Below are positions 51,427 through 59,767 of a stretch of 62,096 nucleotides of DNA, in pieces (the stretch's first letter is position 1; each line of letters begins with the position of its first letter). Under the pieces are notes generated by a model. That model searched no databases and was not told where the DNA came from. It was given only the letters and a program-made list of their open reading frames with translations. The position numbers were made by a program, and so were the translations under genes. Source of the DNA: Actinomycetes bacterium (lineage in GTDB: Bacteria > Actinomycetota > Actinomycetes > Propionibacteriales > Propionibacteriaceae); assembly GCA_030426725.1 (NCBI GenBank), contig JAUHXZ010000010.1, positions 1 through 62,096 of the forward strand, given 5' to 3'.

Positions 51427-52326
51427 ATGACCCGACACTCGCTCGCCGCCATGGCTGCGACCGTCGCCCTGGTTCTCACGGCCTGCGGCGCCAGTGAACC
51501 GACCGTCGGTGCAGCCCCCTCGACGACAACGCCCACGACTGATGCTGCCCAGTCGACACCCGGCCCGGCCACCGCGTCAACACCGGTACCCGAACCGGCA
51601 GAGCCGAGCGTTCAAACGGTGTCGCTTTCCGAGCCGATCAGTCACGTCCACGGCCTGGTGGCCGACGCCGACGGGTCCGTCCGCGCGGGCACGCACGAAG
51701 GCGTCCGGATCATCGACCTCGACGGGACCGTCGGCGCGGTCGGCCCGCAGGACGACCTCATGGGCATGACCGGCCTGCCCGGCACCATGCGCCTGATCTC
51801 CTCCGGACATCCCGGCGCGGGCAGCACGCTGCCCAATCCCGTCGGCCTGATCCGCAGCGACGACGGCGGCGAAACGTGGGAGTCGGTCTCCCTCGCCGGC
51901 CAGACCGACTTCCATGCCCTCACGGTCACCGACGACATGATCGTCGGCTTCGACGGCGTCACCGGCATCGTCACCTCCACCGACGGAGGAGCCACCTGGC
52001 AACAGGGCGCCACCCTCGCCGCGGCGTCGCTGGCTGCCGTCGGTGACGAGGTGTGGGCCGCCACCCCTGACGGGGTCATGCACAGCACCGACCGCGGAGA
52101 AACCTTCACCGCCCTGGACAACGCCCCCTTGCTGTGGCAGATCTCCGCCGGAACCGACGGCTCCCTCTGGGGCATCGACGTCGACGGCCTCGCCTGGCGC
52201 AGCACCGACGGCCGCCAGTGGACCGAACACCAGCAACTCCCCGACATCGAGACGATCGCCGCCCTCGACCACACCACCGCCTACGCCATCAACGACACCA
52301 CCCTGATCATCCTCACCGCCCCCTGA
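51427..52326 (+). CDS. Secreted lipoprotein with BNR/sialidase-like repeats (F510_1955-type)
   Basis: 299 residues. The signal peptide ends LVLTAC (lipobox Cys near 20), followed by a Thr/Pro-rich linker to about 60. The C-terminal part carries BNR-like repeats SDDGGETWESV, STDGGATWQQG, STDRGETFTAL and STDGRQWTEH, giving a beta-propeller like exo-sialidases or the YCF48/F510_1955 group. Enzyme activity is unproven and a sugar substrate should not be assumed. It is divergent from the SHOCT/multicopper-oxidase genes and shares their metal-type operator. Confidence 0.8.
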   Translation: MTRHSLAAMAATVALVLTACGASEPTVGAAPSTTTPTTDAAQSTPGPATASTPVPEPAEPSVQTVSLSEPISHVHGLVADADGSVRAGTHEGVRIIDLDGTVGAVGPQDDLMGMTGLPGTMRLISSGHPGAGSTLPNPVGLIRSDDGGETWESVSLAGQTDFHALTVTDDMIVGFDGVTGIVTSTDGGATWQQGATLAAASLAAVGDEVWAATPDGVMHSTDRGETFTALDNAPLLWQISAGTDGSLWGIDVDGLAWRSTDGRQWTEHQQLPDIETIAALDHTTAYAINDTTLIILTAP

Positions 52327-52564
52327 CACCGCGAGGCCCACTGAACCGACACCCCGGCGACCTTCAAGCGGCGCCCGCGGCAGCGCGCGCACCCCACGCG
52401 CAGGAAACCTGGCCAAGCACCCGCCGGACTCACTCTCATGGCGGTGTCCGTCATGCCTACGGCAGCTGCTGCAGTCTCAGGTCGAAGGCCTGGCGCCGAT
52501 CCCCACCGTCGCTAGAGTCGAGGCGTATTGCTGCAGGTGGCCTGCACGTAGGAGAGGGGATCTT

Positions 52565-53089
52565 GTGACTACCCGAACGACGGAGCGCGGCACATGGTCG
52601 ATTCGGGTGGCGATCGTCGGAACCACCGTCGTGGTGGCGTACGCGGTCGTTGCGGTCCTTCAGGTTCTGGTGCTGAACCCGCTCAGCGCGGTCCCGGGGG
52701 AGCCTCTTGGTCAGATCTACGCGGACGTGGAGTCGGCCGGGGAGTCGATGGGTGTCGGATTCGTGGTCTTCTTCCTGGCCCTGGGGCCTGCGATCGGTGT
52801 GGCGCTGTTGACGCGGGCACGGAAGGCGCCACGATCAGTTGTAGCCGGCTGGTACCTGGCTCTCGTGGCCTTCGGCGCGCCCGCCTACTTCTGGGCGAGC
52901 TTCGGGCCGGGACTGGCCCTGGCGGACGCCTACCTCGCCAGAGGAGGGGATCACTCCGGATGGGGGCGTGTCCTCTACGCCTTGAGCGGCCTCGCGCTGG
53001 TGGCGTTGATCGCGGTGGCGGCCGGACGCATGAAAGGGCACGGGCCCACTAATGCAGCCGGGCCCGCTGCGAGAACCAGCGACATCTGA
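52565..53089 (+). CDS. Four-helix membrane protein of unknown function
   Basis: 174 residues from GTG 52565 with GGAGAGGGG upstream. Hydrophobic segments lie at about 14-36, 60-82, 90-112 and 135-155; the tail is polar. I recognise no family. It lies inside the element between the copper-type cargo and the MNT/HEPN pair, with a gap of 238 bp before it that holds no gene. Confidence 0.65.
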   Translation: MTTRTTERGTWSIRVAIVGTTVVVAYAVVAVLQVLVLNPLSAVPGEPLGQIYADVESAGESMGVGFVVFFLALGPAIGVALLTRARKAPRSVVAGWYLALVAFGAPAYFWASFGPGLALADAYLARGGDHSGWGRVLYALSGLALVALIAVAAGRMKGHGPTNAAGPAARTSDI

Positions 53090-53260
53090 CTGACCGGATC
53101 GACACACCAAACGTCAGACTCTGGCGGTGTCCGGATCAACGATCGGGAGCGTCAGAACGTCACAGACGGACTGGGAGGCGCCACGCGGAAGACGAACCGC
53201 GGTTCACCCGACGACGCCGAAGATGCTCTGGATCGGTGCCCGCTCTCGTAGACTGCAAAC

Positions 53261-53557
53261 ATGCTCCCCACAGCGATTGACCTGGAGCGCTTGCGCGATG
53301 TGTGCCAGCGCTACGGAGTCGTCCGCTTGGAGGTCTTCGGGTCCACGACCCGCGGCACCAACCGTGCCGACAGCGACATCGACCTGCTGTACACCTTGGC
53401 CCCCGGCGCCCACCTCGGATGGGAAATCGAGGACCTTGCCCTCGAGTTGGAGTCGGTGCTGGGGCGACCCGTCGATCTCGTCTCTCGCAGAGCCTTGAAC
53501 GCTCGCATCCGAGACAGGGTGCTGCAGGAAGCTCAGCCGTTCTATGCCGCGGCGTGA
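53261..53557 (+). CDS. mntA: MNT-type nucleotidyltransferase antitoxin
   Basis: 98 residues. The minimal nucleotidyltransferase motif is GSTTRGTNRADSDIDLLY (residues 28-45), GSxxRG then DxD, in RLEVFGS. MntA neutralises HEPN toxins, in characterised cases by AMPylating them. ATG 53261 lies 6 nt after TAGACT (53249-53254), so it appears leaderless. It overlaps the HEPN gene by 14 bp. Confidence 0.9.
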   Translation: MLPTAIDLERLRDVCQRYGVVRLEVFGSTTRGTNRADSDIDLLYTLAPGAHLGWEIEDLALELESVLGRPVDLVSRRALNARIRDRVLQEAQPFYAAA

Positions 53558-53888
53558 ACTCCTGCTGCTCGGCGAGATGATCGACGCCGCAGAGCAGGCG
53601 CACAACTTGGTGTCCGATCGCGGCGTCGACGAGATCGAGTCCGACCGGCAGGTGCGTGACGCGCTGTTGTGGAACTTCACCGTCCTAGGCGAAGCAGCGT
53701 CACAGCTGCCCGACGAGTTCAAGAAGGCCCATCCGGGCGTGAACTGGACGAGACCCAGTCAACTTCGCAACCGGATCGTGCACGGATACTGGTCAATCGA
53801 CCTCGACATCCTTCACGCGACGGCCACCAACGACCTACCCGGATTCATCATCCAACTGCAGGCCGTCTCGGCCGGCATCGAATCGTAG
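53544..53888 (+). CDS. hepT: HEPN ribonuclease toxin (HepT/DUF86)
   Basis: 114 residues, all-helical. The HEPN catalytic motif RNRIVH (R-x4-H) is near 89-94 within LRNRIVHGYWSID, as in DUF86 proteins. It begins MPRRELLLLGEMIDAAEQAHNLV and overlaps the MNT gene, forming a standard MNT/HEPN toxin-antitoxin. It likely stabilises the element or acts in phage defence. Confidence 0.9.
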   Translation: MPRRELLLLGEMIDAAEQAHNLVSDRGVDEIESDRQVRDALLWNFTVLGEAASQLPDEFKKAHPGVNWTRPSQLRNRIVHGYWSIDLDILHATATNDLPGFIIQLQAVSAGIES

Positions 53889-53977
53889 GCCGCCTGGACT
53901 CGGTTTCTGAGCGCGCGGTCTGGGGGCAAGCGTTGCCGGGACGACCCGACTTGCCCGACTCTGGTGGGGCGACAGCG

Positions 53978-56032
53978 CTAGCTGGCGAGGCCTCGAGGGT
54001 GGGTCGATCTCCGGGTGGTCGGAGACAGCTCAGAGACCGACGAAGAATCCGAAGACTCCAAGAATCCGACACTGGGACCTTCGGTACCATGGGCGGACTC
54101 TTCGACGGCCACGGCCTCCGTCAGGGTCCAAACCCACCCGCCTGCCATGGCGGTCTTCGTGGCCTTGATGCCCAGGCGGGCGCGCATCCGTTGCGCGCCT
54201 CCCCCGGTCGCTGGGACCCCGAACTCGCGTAGCAGCCTCTGGCCGTCCTTCGCCGCGATGGCGCCGCCGTTGCTCCTGAGTTCGTGCAGCAGGGCCTCTT
54301 CCGCGTCGCTCGCCGGATCGTCGTACTGAGCCGCCAGCACGTCCCCGACGGTCAGATGGGTCGTCCCGTCGAGCACGAACCGGGCGGTGTCGGTCGGTCC
54401 GTCGTCGGTGTCCACCGTCGCGGACTCGATCCGGTAGCGGTACGACGGGAGCCCGTCGCACTGTCCGAGGGAGTTCTTCACCTGGGTGAACATTCGGTTC
54501 CCGTCGCGGTCCTTCGCGAACCCGAAGATGGTCCTCGGGGCGTCCTTCCAGGCGCCGGCCCCGGTGATGAGCTGCGCCGCGTCGGTGCTCTGGCCCTTGT
54601 TGAAGTGCGCGACCGCAGCGATCACCACCCCGGTCCGCTGCGCGATCTTCGCGAGCGGGTCGAGGGCCTGACGGACCTGCTGGGAGCTGTTGGCGTTGAG
54701 CTGGGAGTGCAGCAGGCTCATCAGCGGATCGATGACGACGAGCGCGGCGCCCTCGGCGACGATCGCCTCCTCGAGGAGCGCGTTGTCCGTTGGAAGGTTC
54801 ATCATCACCTCGTCGCCATCCGCGCGCTGGACGTCGAGCCGGTAGACCCGGGAGAGATCAGCTCCCGCGGCCAGAAGTCGGGGCACGAGGGCGTGCTCCC
54901 ACGACTCCTCCACCGAGCACCAGAACACGTTGCGCGGGGTTCCGTGGAACGAGCCGGGCAGAGTGCCCCGTGTGACCTGTGAGGCGATCCACACCCAGAA
55001 CGAGGACTTCCCCGTGCCCTCGCGGCCGCCGGCGGTGGTCAGTTCCCCCGCGGGGATCCTGCCCCCGTAGTCGTCTCGCCAGGCCCACACGACGCGCTTG
55101 GGACGGATGTCGCTGGCGCGGGTGAGCTTGAGCCGGCGATGCGGAACCGGCTCATCAGGCTCGTGGTACACCGGCACCCCGGAAGCGCTGGCGCGGGAGG
55201 GCCGGCCGGGCGACTCGCCGGGCGGCGGGTTCCTCGGCTCGCGCCGGCCCGCGCTCAGGCCGCTCAGTATCGTGGCCTTGGCCTCCCCGTCATCCAGTCC
55301 GGCTCGGCGAGCGGCTCCGAGGAGTCGTTCCCGGACGACCCCCTCGTCCAGCCACTCCGGCAGGTAGTGCCCGAGGTCCATCGATGCGTTGTTCAGGGTG
55401 GAGTTGCGGGTTCCCACTGCCGCGGCCGAGACTTCGTCGAGCTTCGCCTCCAGCTTGGCGGCAATCCACGGGTGAGGACCAAGAGGCGCAGAAGCGTCCC
55501 GCCCCGGCATCTGGCGCTGGCCCGACGCGCAGGGGCCGACGCTCGCGAGGAGGCGCTCCCACTGGTCGGGGTCGATGTCCCGAGTGAGGTCGAGGGGCTC
55601 GATCCACTCGTAGCCCACCGAGGGGGCGGCCACGACGTATCCGCCGCGACCGCGATAGTCCACATTCCCGTGCGGCCGGGCGGTACGGAACAGGTCGGTG
55701 CCGTTGCGCCGGCCCTGGGCCGGGATGAACAGGTGGAAGCCTCCGGAGGGGGTGCGGGCCTTCCCGTAGGTCGCAGGCAGCGGGGCGTCGCCGTTCGCGC
55801 GGTGGAGGTCGGCCAGGGCGTCGATGTGGTCGACGTCGACGACGTCGAACCGGTCTCCGGTGATGATCCCGAGCATCGATGGATCACCGAGCGCGGCGAG
55901 CGTCGCGCTCGGCCTCGCGCTCTGGAGCTGCCTCCAGCGCCCGAGGGGCCGCTTGTCCTGGCCGCAGCCGAGGACGCGGACCCCCTGGGACACATACCAG
56001 GCGGCCGCCTGGTGGATCGTCGGTCCGCTCAC
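53978..56032 (-). CDS. Prim-Pol/AAA helicase replication protein of the element
   Basis: 684 residues. The N-terminus is a bifunctional DNA primase/polymerase domain (about 5-165) with the acidic motif FDVVDVDHID near 62-71 and the later TPSGGFHLFIP. A linker leads to a RecA-like ATPase of the RepA/RSF1010 type: Walker A GGREGTGKSSFW near 335, Walker B ALVVIDPLMSL, and AVAHFNKGQS. The C-terminal roughly 60 residues are acidic and Ser-rich. Such proteins start replication of excised integrative elements. It lies 4 bp after the excisionase-like gene, forming an operon with it. Confidence 0.85.
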   Translation of the reverse strand: MSGPTIHQAAAWYVSQGVRVLGCGQDKRPLGRWRQLQSARPSATLAALGDPSMLGIITGDRFDVVDVDHIDALADLHRANGDAPLPATYGKARTPSGGFHLFIPAQGRRNGTDLFRTARPHGNVDYRGRGGYVVAAPSVGYEWIEPLDLTRDIDPDQWERLLASVGPCASGQRQMPGRDASAPLGPHPWIAAKLEAKLDEVSAAAVGTRNSTLNNASMDLGHYLPEWLDEGVVRERLLGAARRAGLDDGEAKATILSGLSAGRREPRNPPPGESPGRPSRASASGVPVYHEPDEPVPHRRLKLTRASDIRPKRVVWAWRDDYGGRIPAGELTTAGGREGTGKSSFWVWIASQVTRGTLPGSFHGTPRNVFWCSVEESWEHALVPRLLAAGADLSRVYRLDVQRADGDEVMMNLPTDNALLEEAIVAEGAALVVIDPLMSLLHSQLNANSSQQVRQALDPLAKIAQRTGVVIAAVAHFNKGQSTDAAQLITGAGAWKDAPRTIFGFAKDRDGNRMFTQVKNSLGQCDGLPSYRYRIESATVDTDDGPTDTARFVLDGTTHLTVGDVLAAQYDDPASDAEEALLHELRSNGGAIAAKDGQRLLREFGVPATGGGAQRMRARLGIKATKTAMAGGWVWTLTEAVAVEESAHGTEGPSVGFLESSDSSSVSELSPTTRRSTHPRGLAS

Positions 56033-56036
56033 ACCG

Positions 56037-56237
56037 TCACCGCCGCTGGGCGGTCCGCGTGATCATGGCGTCGACGTCGTCGAGGTCGACGAGCACCAGG
56101 TGCCCGTTCTTGTAGCGCGGAAGCCAACCCGCAGCAATCCGGTTCTCGACGGTACGGGTCGAGCAGCCGAGGTAGGCGGCGGCCTCCTTGACGCTCGCCC
56201 AGCGGCGCGTCCTTGCGGTGGCGGGGTTCTTGGACAT
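56037..56237 (-). CDS. Excisionase-like MerR/HTH_17 DNA-binding protein
   Basis: 66 residues. The HTH is WASVKEAAAYLGCSTRTVENRIAAGWLPRYK, then GHLVLVDLDDVDAMI, the excisionase/HTH_17 pattern. It stands before the primase/helicase gene and 490 bp from the integrase gene on the same strand. It could direct excision, or regulate replication genes in the way of AlpA-type proteins. Confidence 0.82.
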   Translation of the reverse strand: MSKNPATARTRRWASVKEAAAYLGCSTRTVENRIAAGWLPRYKNGHLVLVDLDDVDAMITRTAQRR

Positions 56238-56730
56238 GGTTGACCAGCACTTCCTGCCCGCCTACCTTTGCGGTAGGCGCGGCGATCGGTCCCTGTGGAG
56301 GGGTTCTTGTCGAGCTGTCCGCCCCCCAGTAGCGTTGCCGCGCTGCTGGGGGGCACTTGTATGTGGTTGTGGGGATCAGGGTAGAACGCTGCGTCTACGT
56401 GCCTCGTCGCTGCGGACGCGCATGCGGCGACCCGCTGTCCACTCCTGACGTCTCCTGGGTACTTGTGACATATCCTGACGCAACTGATTTCGTTACAAAA
56501 TTGTTATAATTAGTCGCCACGCCTCGGCGTGTCGCGGCACACACGGGGAGCCAAGTCCCTCTGTCGACCCGCCCGACCACCCCTCGACCCCCACATCCCG
56601 GCAGCAGGGCACAGACGCCGTGACCGCCCACCCCCTGTTGAGCGCGCCAGCGAGAAGAATCCGCGAAGGGTCCTGCGTGTATTCATGGACTCTTCTGGAT
56701 TCTTCTTCTCTTTGGATTCTTCGGCGGTGT
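56238..56730. other. Long intergenic control region between excisionase and integrase
   Basis: 493 bp without a convincing gene. It holds a 13-bp hairpin (56321-56333 with 56342-56354, one G-T pair). An unusually AT-rich patch (56481-56513) has a perfect TATAAT at 56505-56510 on the plus strand and TTGTAA on the minus strand, and a CACGC/GCGTG hairpin follows it. GGATTCTT repeats lie at 56697 and 56714, with a variant GGACTCTT at 56687 and an inverted copy at 56655. It is a candidate origin, transfer site or promoter cluster for the element. No function is proven. Confidence 0.6.
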
Positions 56731-57939
56731 TCAGCGGACGGTGACCCTCAGCCCCTCAAGACCCGCGTCCTGCTTCTCCGCCGCACCCGCCACGCTCGAC
56801 GGGAACACCCGGTTGTACACCTCGAGCGGCATCCGGGAGTCGCTCCAGCCGAGCAGGCTCATGACGTCGGCCAGGGGATGCCCCTCGACCATCAACCAGG
56901 CCGCGTAGGAGGCCCGAAGGTCGTGCAGGTGGATGTGGTCCTCGGCCGGCACTGGCTCGCCCCGGCGCTTCAGCCGGCGGCGCGCCGCCTCGGGGGTGCG
57001 CAGCCCCATGTTTGCCAGCGCCCGGTTGTGCGCCTGCACCGGCGCCATGGGCCCCATCGGCTTGCCGGCCACCCCGGGGAACACGAGGGCATCAGGCAGG
57101 CAGGAGTGGACCCGGAAGTAGTCCCGGAGGATCCGAACCAGCGCCTGGGACATGGGCAGGGTGCGGGCGCCGGCGGACGTCTTCGGGGCCTTGACACCCA
57201 GTTGGCGGCCGTCGTCGGTGAGGCCGTACTCGACGGCCTGGCGGACGTGGAGCTCGGCGGCGTCGAGGTCCACGTCCCGACGACGCAGGCCGCGCACCTC
57301 ACCGGAACGCAGCCCACCGAGCGCGACGCAGGCGAGCATGGCGACGTGCTGCGGTTCCGCGGCCTCGAGATACCGGCGGACGTCGTCGAGGTCGAACACA
57401 TGGCGCTGGGCGATCGGCTTGCGCCTCCTCGGGATCGACACGCCGGCGGCGGGGTTCCAGTCGATCCAGCGCCACTGCACGGCCTTCTGGAGCATCTCCG
57501 AGAACAGCACTAGCGTGGACTGGTCCCGGCGCCGCTCCCGCGCGAGCTCGTTGGTGCGCCAGGCCCACACGTCGTCGACGGTGATGGTCTCCAGGTCGCG
57601 GCCGGCGCCCCAGTGCGGCTTGATCCTCAGGCGCCAGTCCTGCTCGTAGCTGGTGTGGGTGGCCAGCGCCAGCGGCTTCGCCCGTTGGGTCAGGAAACGT
57701 TCCCACAGCTCCCCCAGCGTGCGCACCGCGGGCTCGACGACCGCCGCCCTGGCCTTCGGAGAGGTCCACTCCTCCCGCTCGATCAGGACCCGCTCGGCCT
57801 CCAGCCAGGCCGCGGCCGAGTCCTTCCTCGCGAACGTCGACAGGCCCGCGTGGCGGGCGCCGTCGGGGCCGATGTAGCTCGCCTGCCACCGCTTGGAGGG
57901 CAGCCGGCGGAGGGCTCCGAACCCTCGTCTTTGGGGCAT
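56731..57939 (-). CDS. int: Tyrosine recombinase (phage-type integrase)
   Basis: 402 residues from ATG 57939 with GAGGAGG upstream. An N-terminal arm-binding domain (WQASYIGPDGARHAG...) and a core-binding SAM-like domain (about 75-155) precede the catalytic domain. Visible residues are Arg in GGLRSGEVRGL (about 208), HLHDLR (about 338), a Trp in LLGWSDSRMPLEVY replacing the common His, and the Tyr nucleophile (about 374). It integrates the element at the tRNA-Ala 3' end 140 bp away, where attR lies. Confidence 0.94.
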   Translation of the reverse strand: MPQRRGFGALRRLPSKRWQASYIGPDGARHAGLSTFARKDSAAAWLEAERVLIEREEWTSPKARAAVVEPAVRTLGELWERFLTQRAKPLALATHTSYEQDWRLRIKPHWGAGRDLETITVDDVWAWRTNELARERRRDQSTLVLFSEMLQKAVQWRWIDWNPAAGVSIPRRRKPIAQRHVFDLDDVRRYLEAAEPQHVAMLACVALGGLRSGEVRGLRRRDVDLDAAELHVRQAVEYGLTDDGRQLGVKAPKTSAGARTLPMSQALVRILRDYFRVHSCLPDALVFPGVAGKPMGPMAPVQAHNRALANMGLRTPEAARRRLKRRGEPVPAEDHIHLHDLRASYAAWLMVEGHPLADVMSLLGWSDSRMPLEVYNRVFPSSVAGAAEKQDAGLEGLRVTVR

Positions 57940-57966
57940 AGGGGCGCCTCCTCGGGGCCTGCTGGC

Positions 57967-57987
57967 GTGCAACTATCGTGCAACAAC
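57967..57987. repeat. Candidate integrase arm-type site, right
   Basis: GTGCAA-N5-GTGCAACAAC, 87 bp inside attR and overlapping the promoter side of the integrase gene, so integrase may also repress itself. It is the counterpart of 44947-44967. Confidence 0.65.
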
Positions 57988-58040
57988 AGATTACTTTGTC
58001 TGCATTTCGCTGCGGTTTGTTTCGTCCGAGAAAGAGTAAA

Positions 58041-58070
58041 CCCCCTAGCCAGAAGCGTTTGGCTAGGGGG
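58041..58070 (-). terminator. Terminator of tRNA-Ala, supplied by the element
   Basis: CCCCCTAGCCA (58041-58051), 8-nt loop, TGGCTAGGGGG (58060-58070): an 11-bp perfect stem. On the minus strand it is followed by TTTACTC. It follows the tRNA 3' end by 9 bp. Confidence 0.85.
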
Positions 58071-58074
58071 TGGA

Positions 58075-58104
58075 TCTGTGGAGCATAGGGGACTCGAACC
58101 CCTA
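58075..58104. repeat. attR: restored tRNA-Ala 3' end
   Basis: 29 of 30 bases match attL (44872-44901). It includes the acceptor strand and half of the T-arm of the tRNA. This copy came from the element and keeps the tRNA functional. Confidence 0.88.
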
Positions 58105-58151
58105 ACTTCCACCTTGCAAAGGTGGCACTCTACCAATTGAGTTAATGCCCC
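58079..58151 (-). tRNA. tRNA-Ala (TGC anticodon)
   Basis: A 73-nt cloverleaf on the minus strand. The acceptor GGGGCAT pairs with ATGCTCC (one G-U), the anticodon stem CCACC/GGTGG carries loop TTTGCAA with anticodon TGC, and the T-loop is GGTTCGAGTCC. The 3' CCA is not encoded. It serves as the integration site of the element. Confidence 0.97.
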
Positions 58152-58302
58152 GAGTCGCCGCAAGTATAGGGCAGGGCGACGGCTTGAGCACTTCGGCGGA
58201 CTCGCTACTGATTTGACCGTGCTAGTGGGGTCGATCGGGATCGAGGCCGGGAAGGTGCTCACGGGTGAGCCGGTGTCGGCGGGGTGTCCTATCGTCTGAA
58301 GG

Positions 58303-59655
58303 GTGACGACGTCCGACCGACCCGACTCTGAGCCCAGCGCCCCGCGGTCAGCCACCGAGCGCATCTACTCGCTGCTGATGACCCGGAACCTCGAGGCCGA
58401 AAGGGAGCTCCCGGGCGGCGCGGGGGACGACGTTGCGCGCAACGGCCTGCGCCTTGTCGCGGCCAGTGCGCTCCAGTCGTCGGGAGACCAGGCGGTCAAG
58501 CCGTCGACGGTGCTCCCGTGGCTGATGAACGCCCTCGGCGCCCCCACCGCCCTCATCGGTCTCCTCGTCCCGATCCGCGAGTCCGGCTCGATGCTCCCCC
58601 AGGCCTTCCTCACCCCACTGGTCCTGCGTGTCCGGCAGCGCAAGTGGATCCTCGTCGTCGGCTCCCTCATCCAGGCCCTCGCCGTCGCCGCCATGGTCAC
58701 CATCGCCGCCCTCGGCGAGGGCACGCCCGCCGGAGTGGGGATCGTCGTGGCCGTAGCCGTGTTCTCGCTGGGCCGCTGCCTCACCTCGATCGCGTCGAAG
58801 GATGTGCAGGGGCGCACCATTCCCAAGGGAGAGCGCGGCCAGATCAACGGGCTGGGCACCACGGCGGCCGGCGTCGTGGCGATCACCGTCGGCCTCGCCA
58901 TCCGTGTGCTCGGCGGGGAGGACCTGTCCGCCACCCAGATCGCATGGCTGCTCGCCGGTGGTGGGGCCATGTGGATCGCCACCGCCATCGTCCAGGCCGG
59001 GCTGCACGAACCCGACGGCGAACCCTCCTCCGCCGACGACGACTCCCGCACCGGGGTCCTCAGGCTCCTCAGGGAGGATCGCCAGTTCCGCTCCTTCGTC
59101 ACCACCCGCAGCTTCCTCTTGGTGTCCGCGCTGAGCCCGCCCTTCATCGTCACCCTCGCAGCCACGTCGGGATCGGCCACCCTCTCCGGGCTCGGCGGCT
59201 TCGTCATCGCCTCCGGCGTCGCGTCGCTCATCGGCGGCCGGCTCTTCGGCGGCCTGGCCGACCGGTCCAGCCGCAGGCTCATGGCCTTCGGCGCCGGAGC
59301 GGCCGCCGTCGTCGTCGTCGCACTCGTCGGCGCCGTGTCGCTCCCCGGCTTCGACGGCGCTTCCGCCTGGGGCACCGTCGTCCTCGTCGGCGGCTACTTC
59401 CTGCTCACCCTCCTCCACACCGGGGTCCGGGTGGGTCGGAAGACCTACGTCGTCGACATGGCCGAAGGCGACATGCGCACCGTCTACGTCGCGGTGTCCA
59501 ACTCGGCGATGGGGGTGATCCTGCTCGTCGTCGGCGCGGTCAGCTCTGCGATCGCCGTCCTCGGCGTCGAGTGGGCGCTGCTGTTCCTCGCCGCACTCGG
59601 CGTCCTCGGAGCGGTGTGGGGATGGCGGCTCCCGGAGGTGTCGCGCGGCCGCTGA
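58303..59655 (+). CDS. MFS transporter of unknown substrate
   Basis: 450 residues. A polar N-terminus of about 40 residues precedes about 11-12 hydrophobic helices, including LINGLGTTAAGVVAIT and loop-like RLFGGLADRSSRRLM (about 320). GTG 58303 lies 7 nt after TATCGT (58290-58295) with no RBS, suggesting a leaderless mRNA. It is the first chromosomal gene right of the tRNA. Confidence 0.82.
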   Translation: MTTSDRPDSEPSAPRSATERIYSLLMTRNLEAERELPGGAGDDVARNGLRLVAASALQSSGDQAVKPSTVLPWLMNALGAPTALIGLLVPIRESGSMLPQAFLTPLVLRVRQRKWILVVGSLIQALAVAAMVTIAALGEGTPAGVGIVVAVAVFSLGRCLTSIASKDVQGRTIPKGERGQINGLGTTAAGVVAITVGLAIRVLGGEDLSATQIAWLLAGGGAMWIATAIVQAGLHEPDGEPSSADDDSRTGVLRLLREDRQFRSFVTTRSFLLVSALSPPFIVTLAATSGSATLSGLGGFVIASGVASLIGGRLFGGLADRSSRRLMAFGAGAAAVVVVALVGAVSLPGFDGASAWGTVVLVGGYFLLTLLHTGVRVGRKTYVVDMAEGDMRTVYVAVSNSAMGVILLVVGAVSSAIAVLGVEWALLFLAALGVLGAVWGWRLPEVSRGR

Positions 59656-59693
59656 CCCCGGCGGCGCCCCGCTGTGAACGCCAACCTGACTCC

Positions 59694-59715
59694 CTGCTGC
59701 ACATTCGTGCAGCAG
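59694..59715 (+). promoter_or_regulatory. Perfect palindromic operator upstream of the SorC-family gene
   Basis: CTGCTGCAC (59694-59702), 4 bp, GTGCAGCAG (59707-59715), a perfect 9-4-9 inverted repeat. TACGAT at 59721-59726 right behind it is a plausible -10, so a bound protein would overlap the -35 region. It is most likely the autoregulatory site of the regulator. Confidence 0.75.
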
Positions 59716-59767
59716 GCGTCTACGATGAGGTGGACAACGATGGACGGCGAAGTCCGAAAGGGTGCCC

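Noticed and set aside
53978..56032. Conjugative relaxase or FtsK-type transfer protein
   Set aside because: Motifs are those of Prim-Pol and a RepA-like ATPase; no relaxase His cluster or FtsK gamma domain is seen.
56655..56721. CRISPR array from the GGATTCTT repeats
   Set aside because: Repeats are only 8 bp, irregularly spaced, and no cas gene is present.
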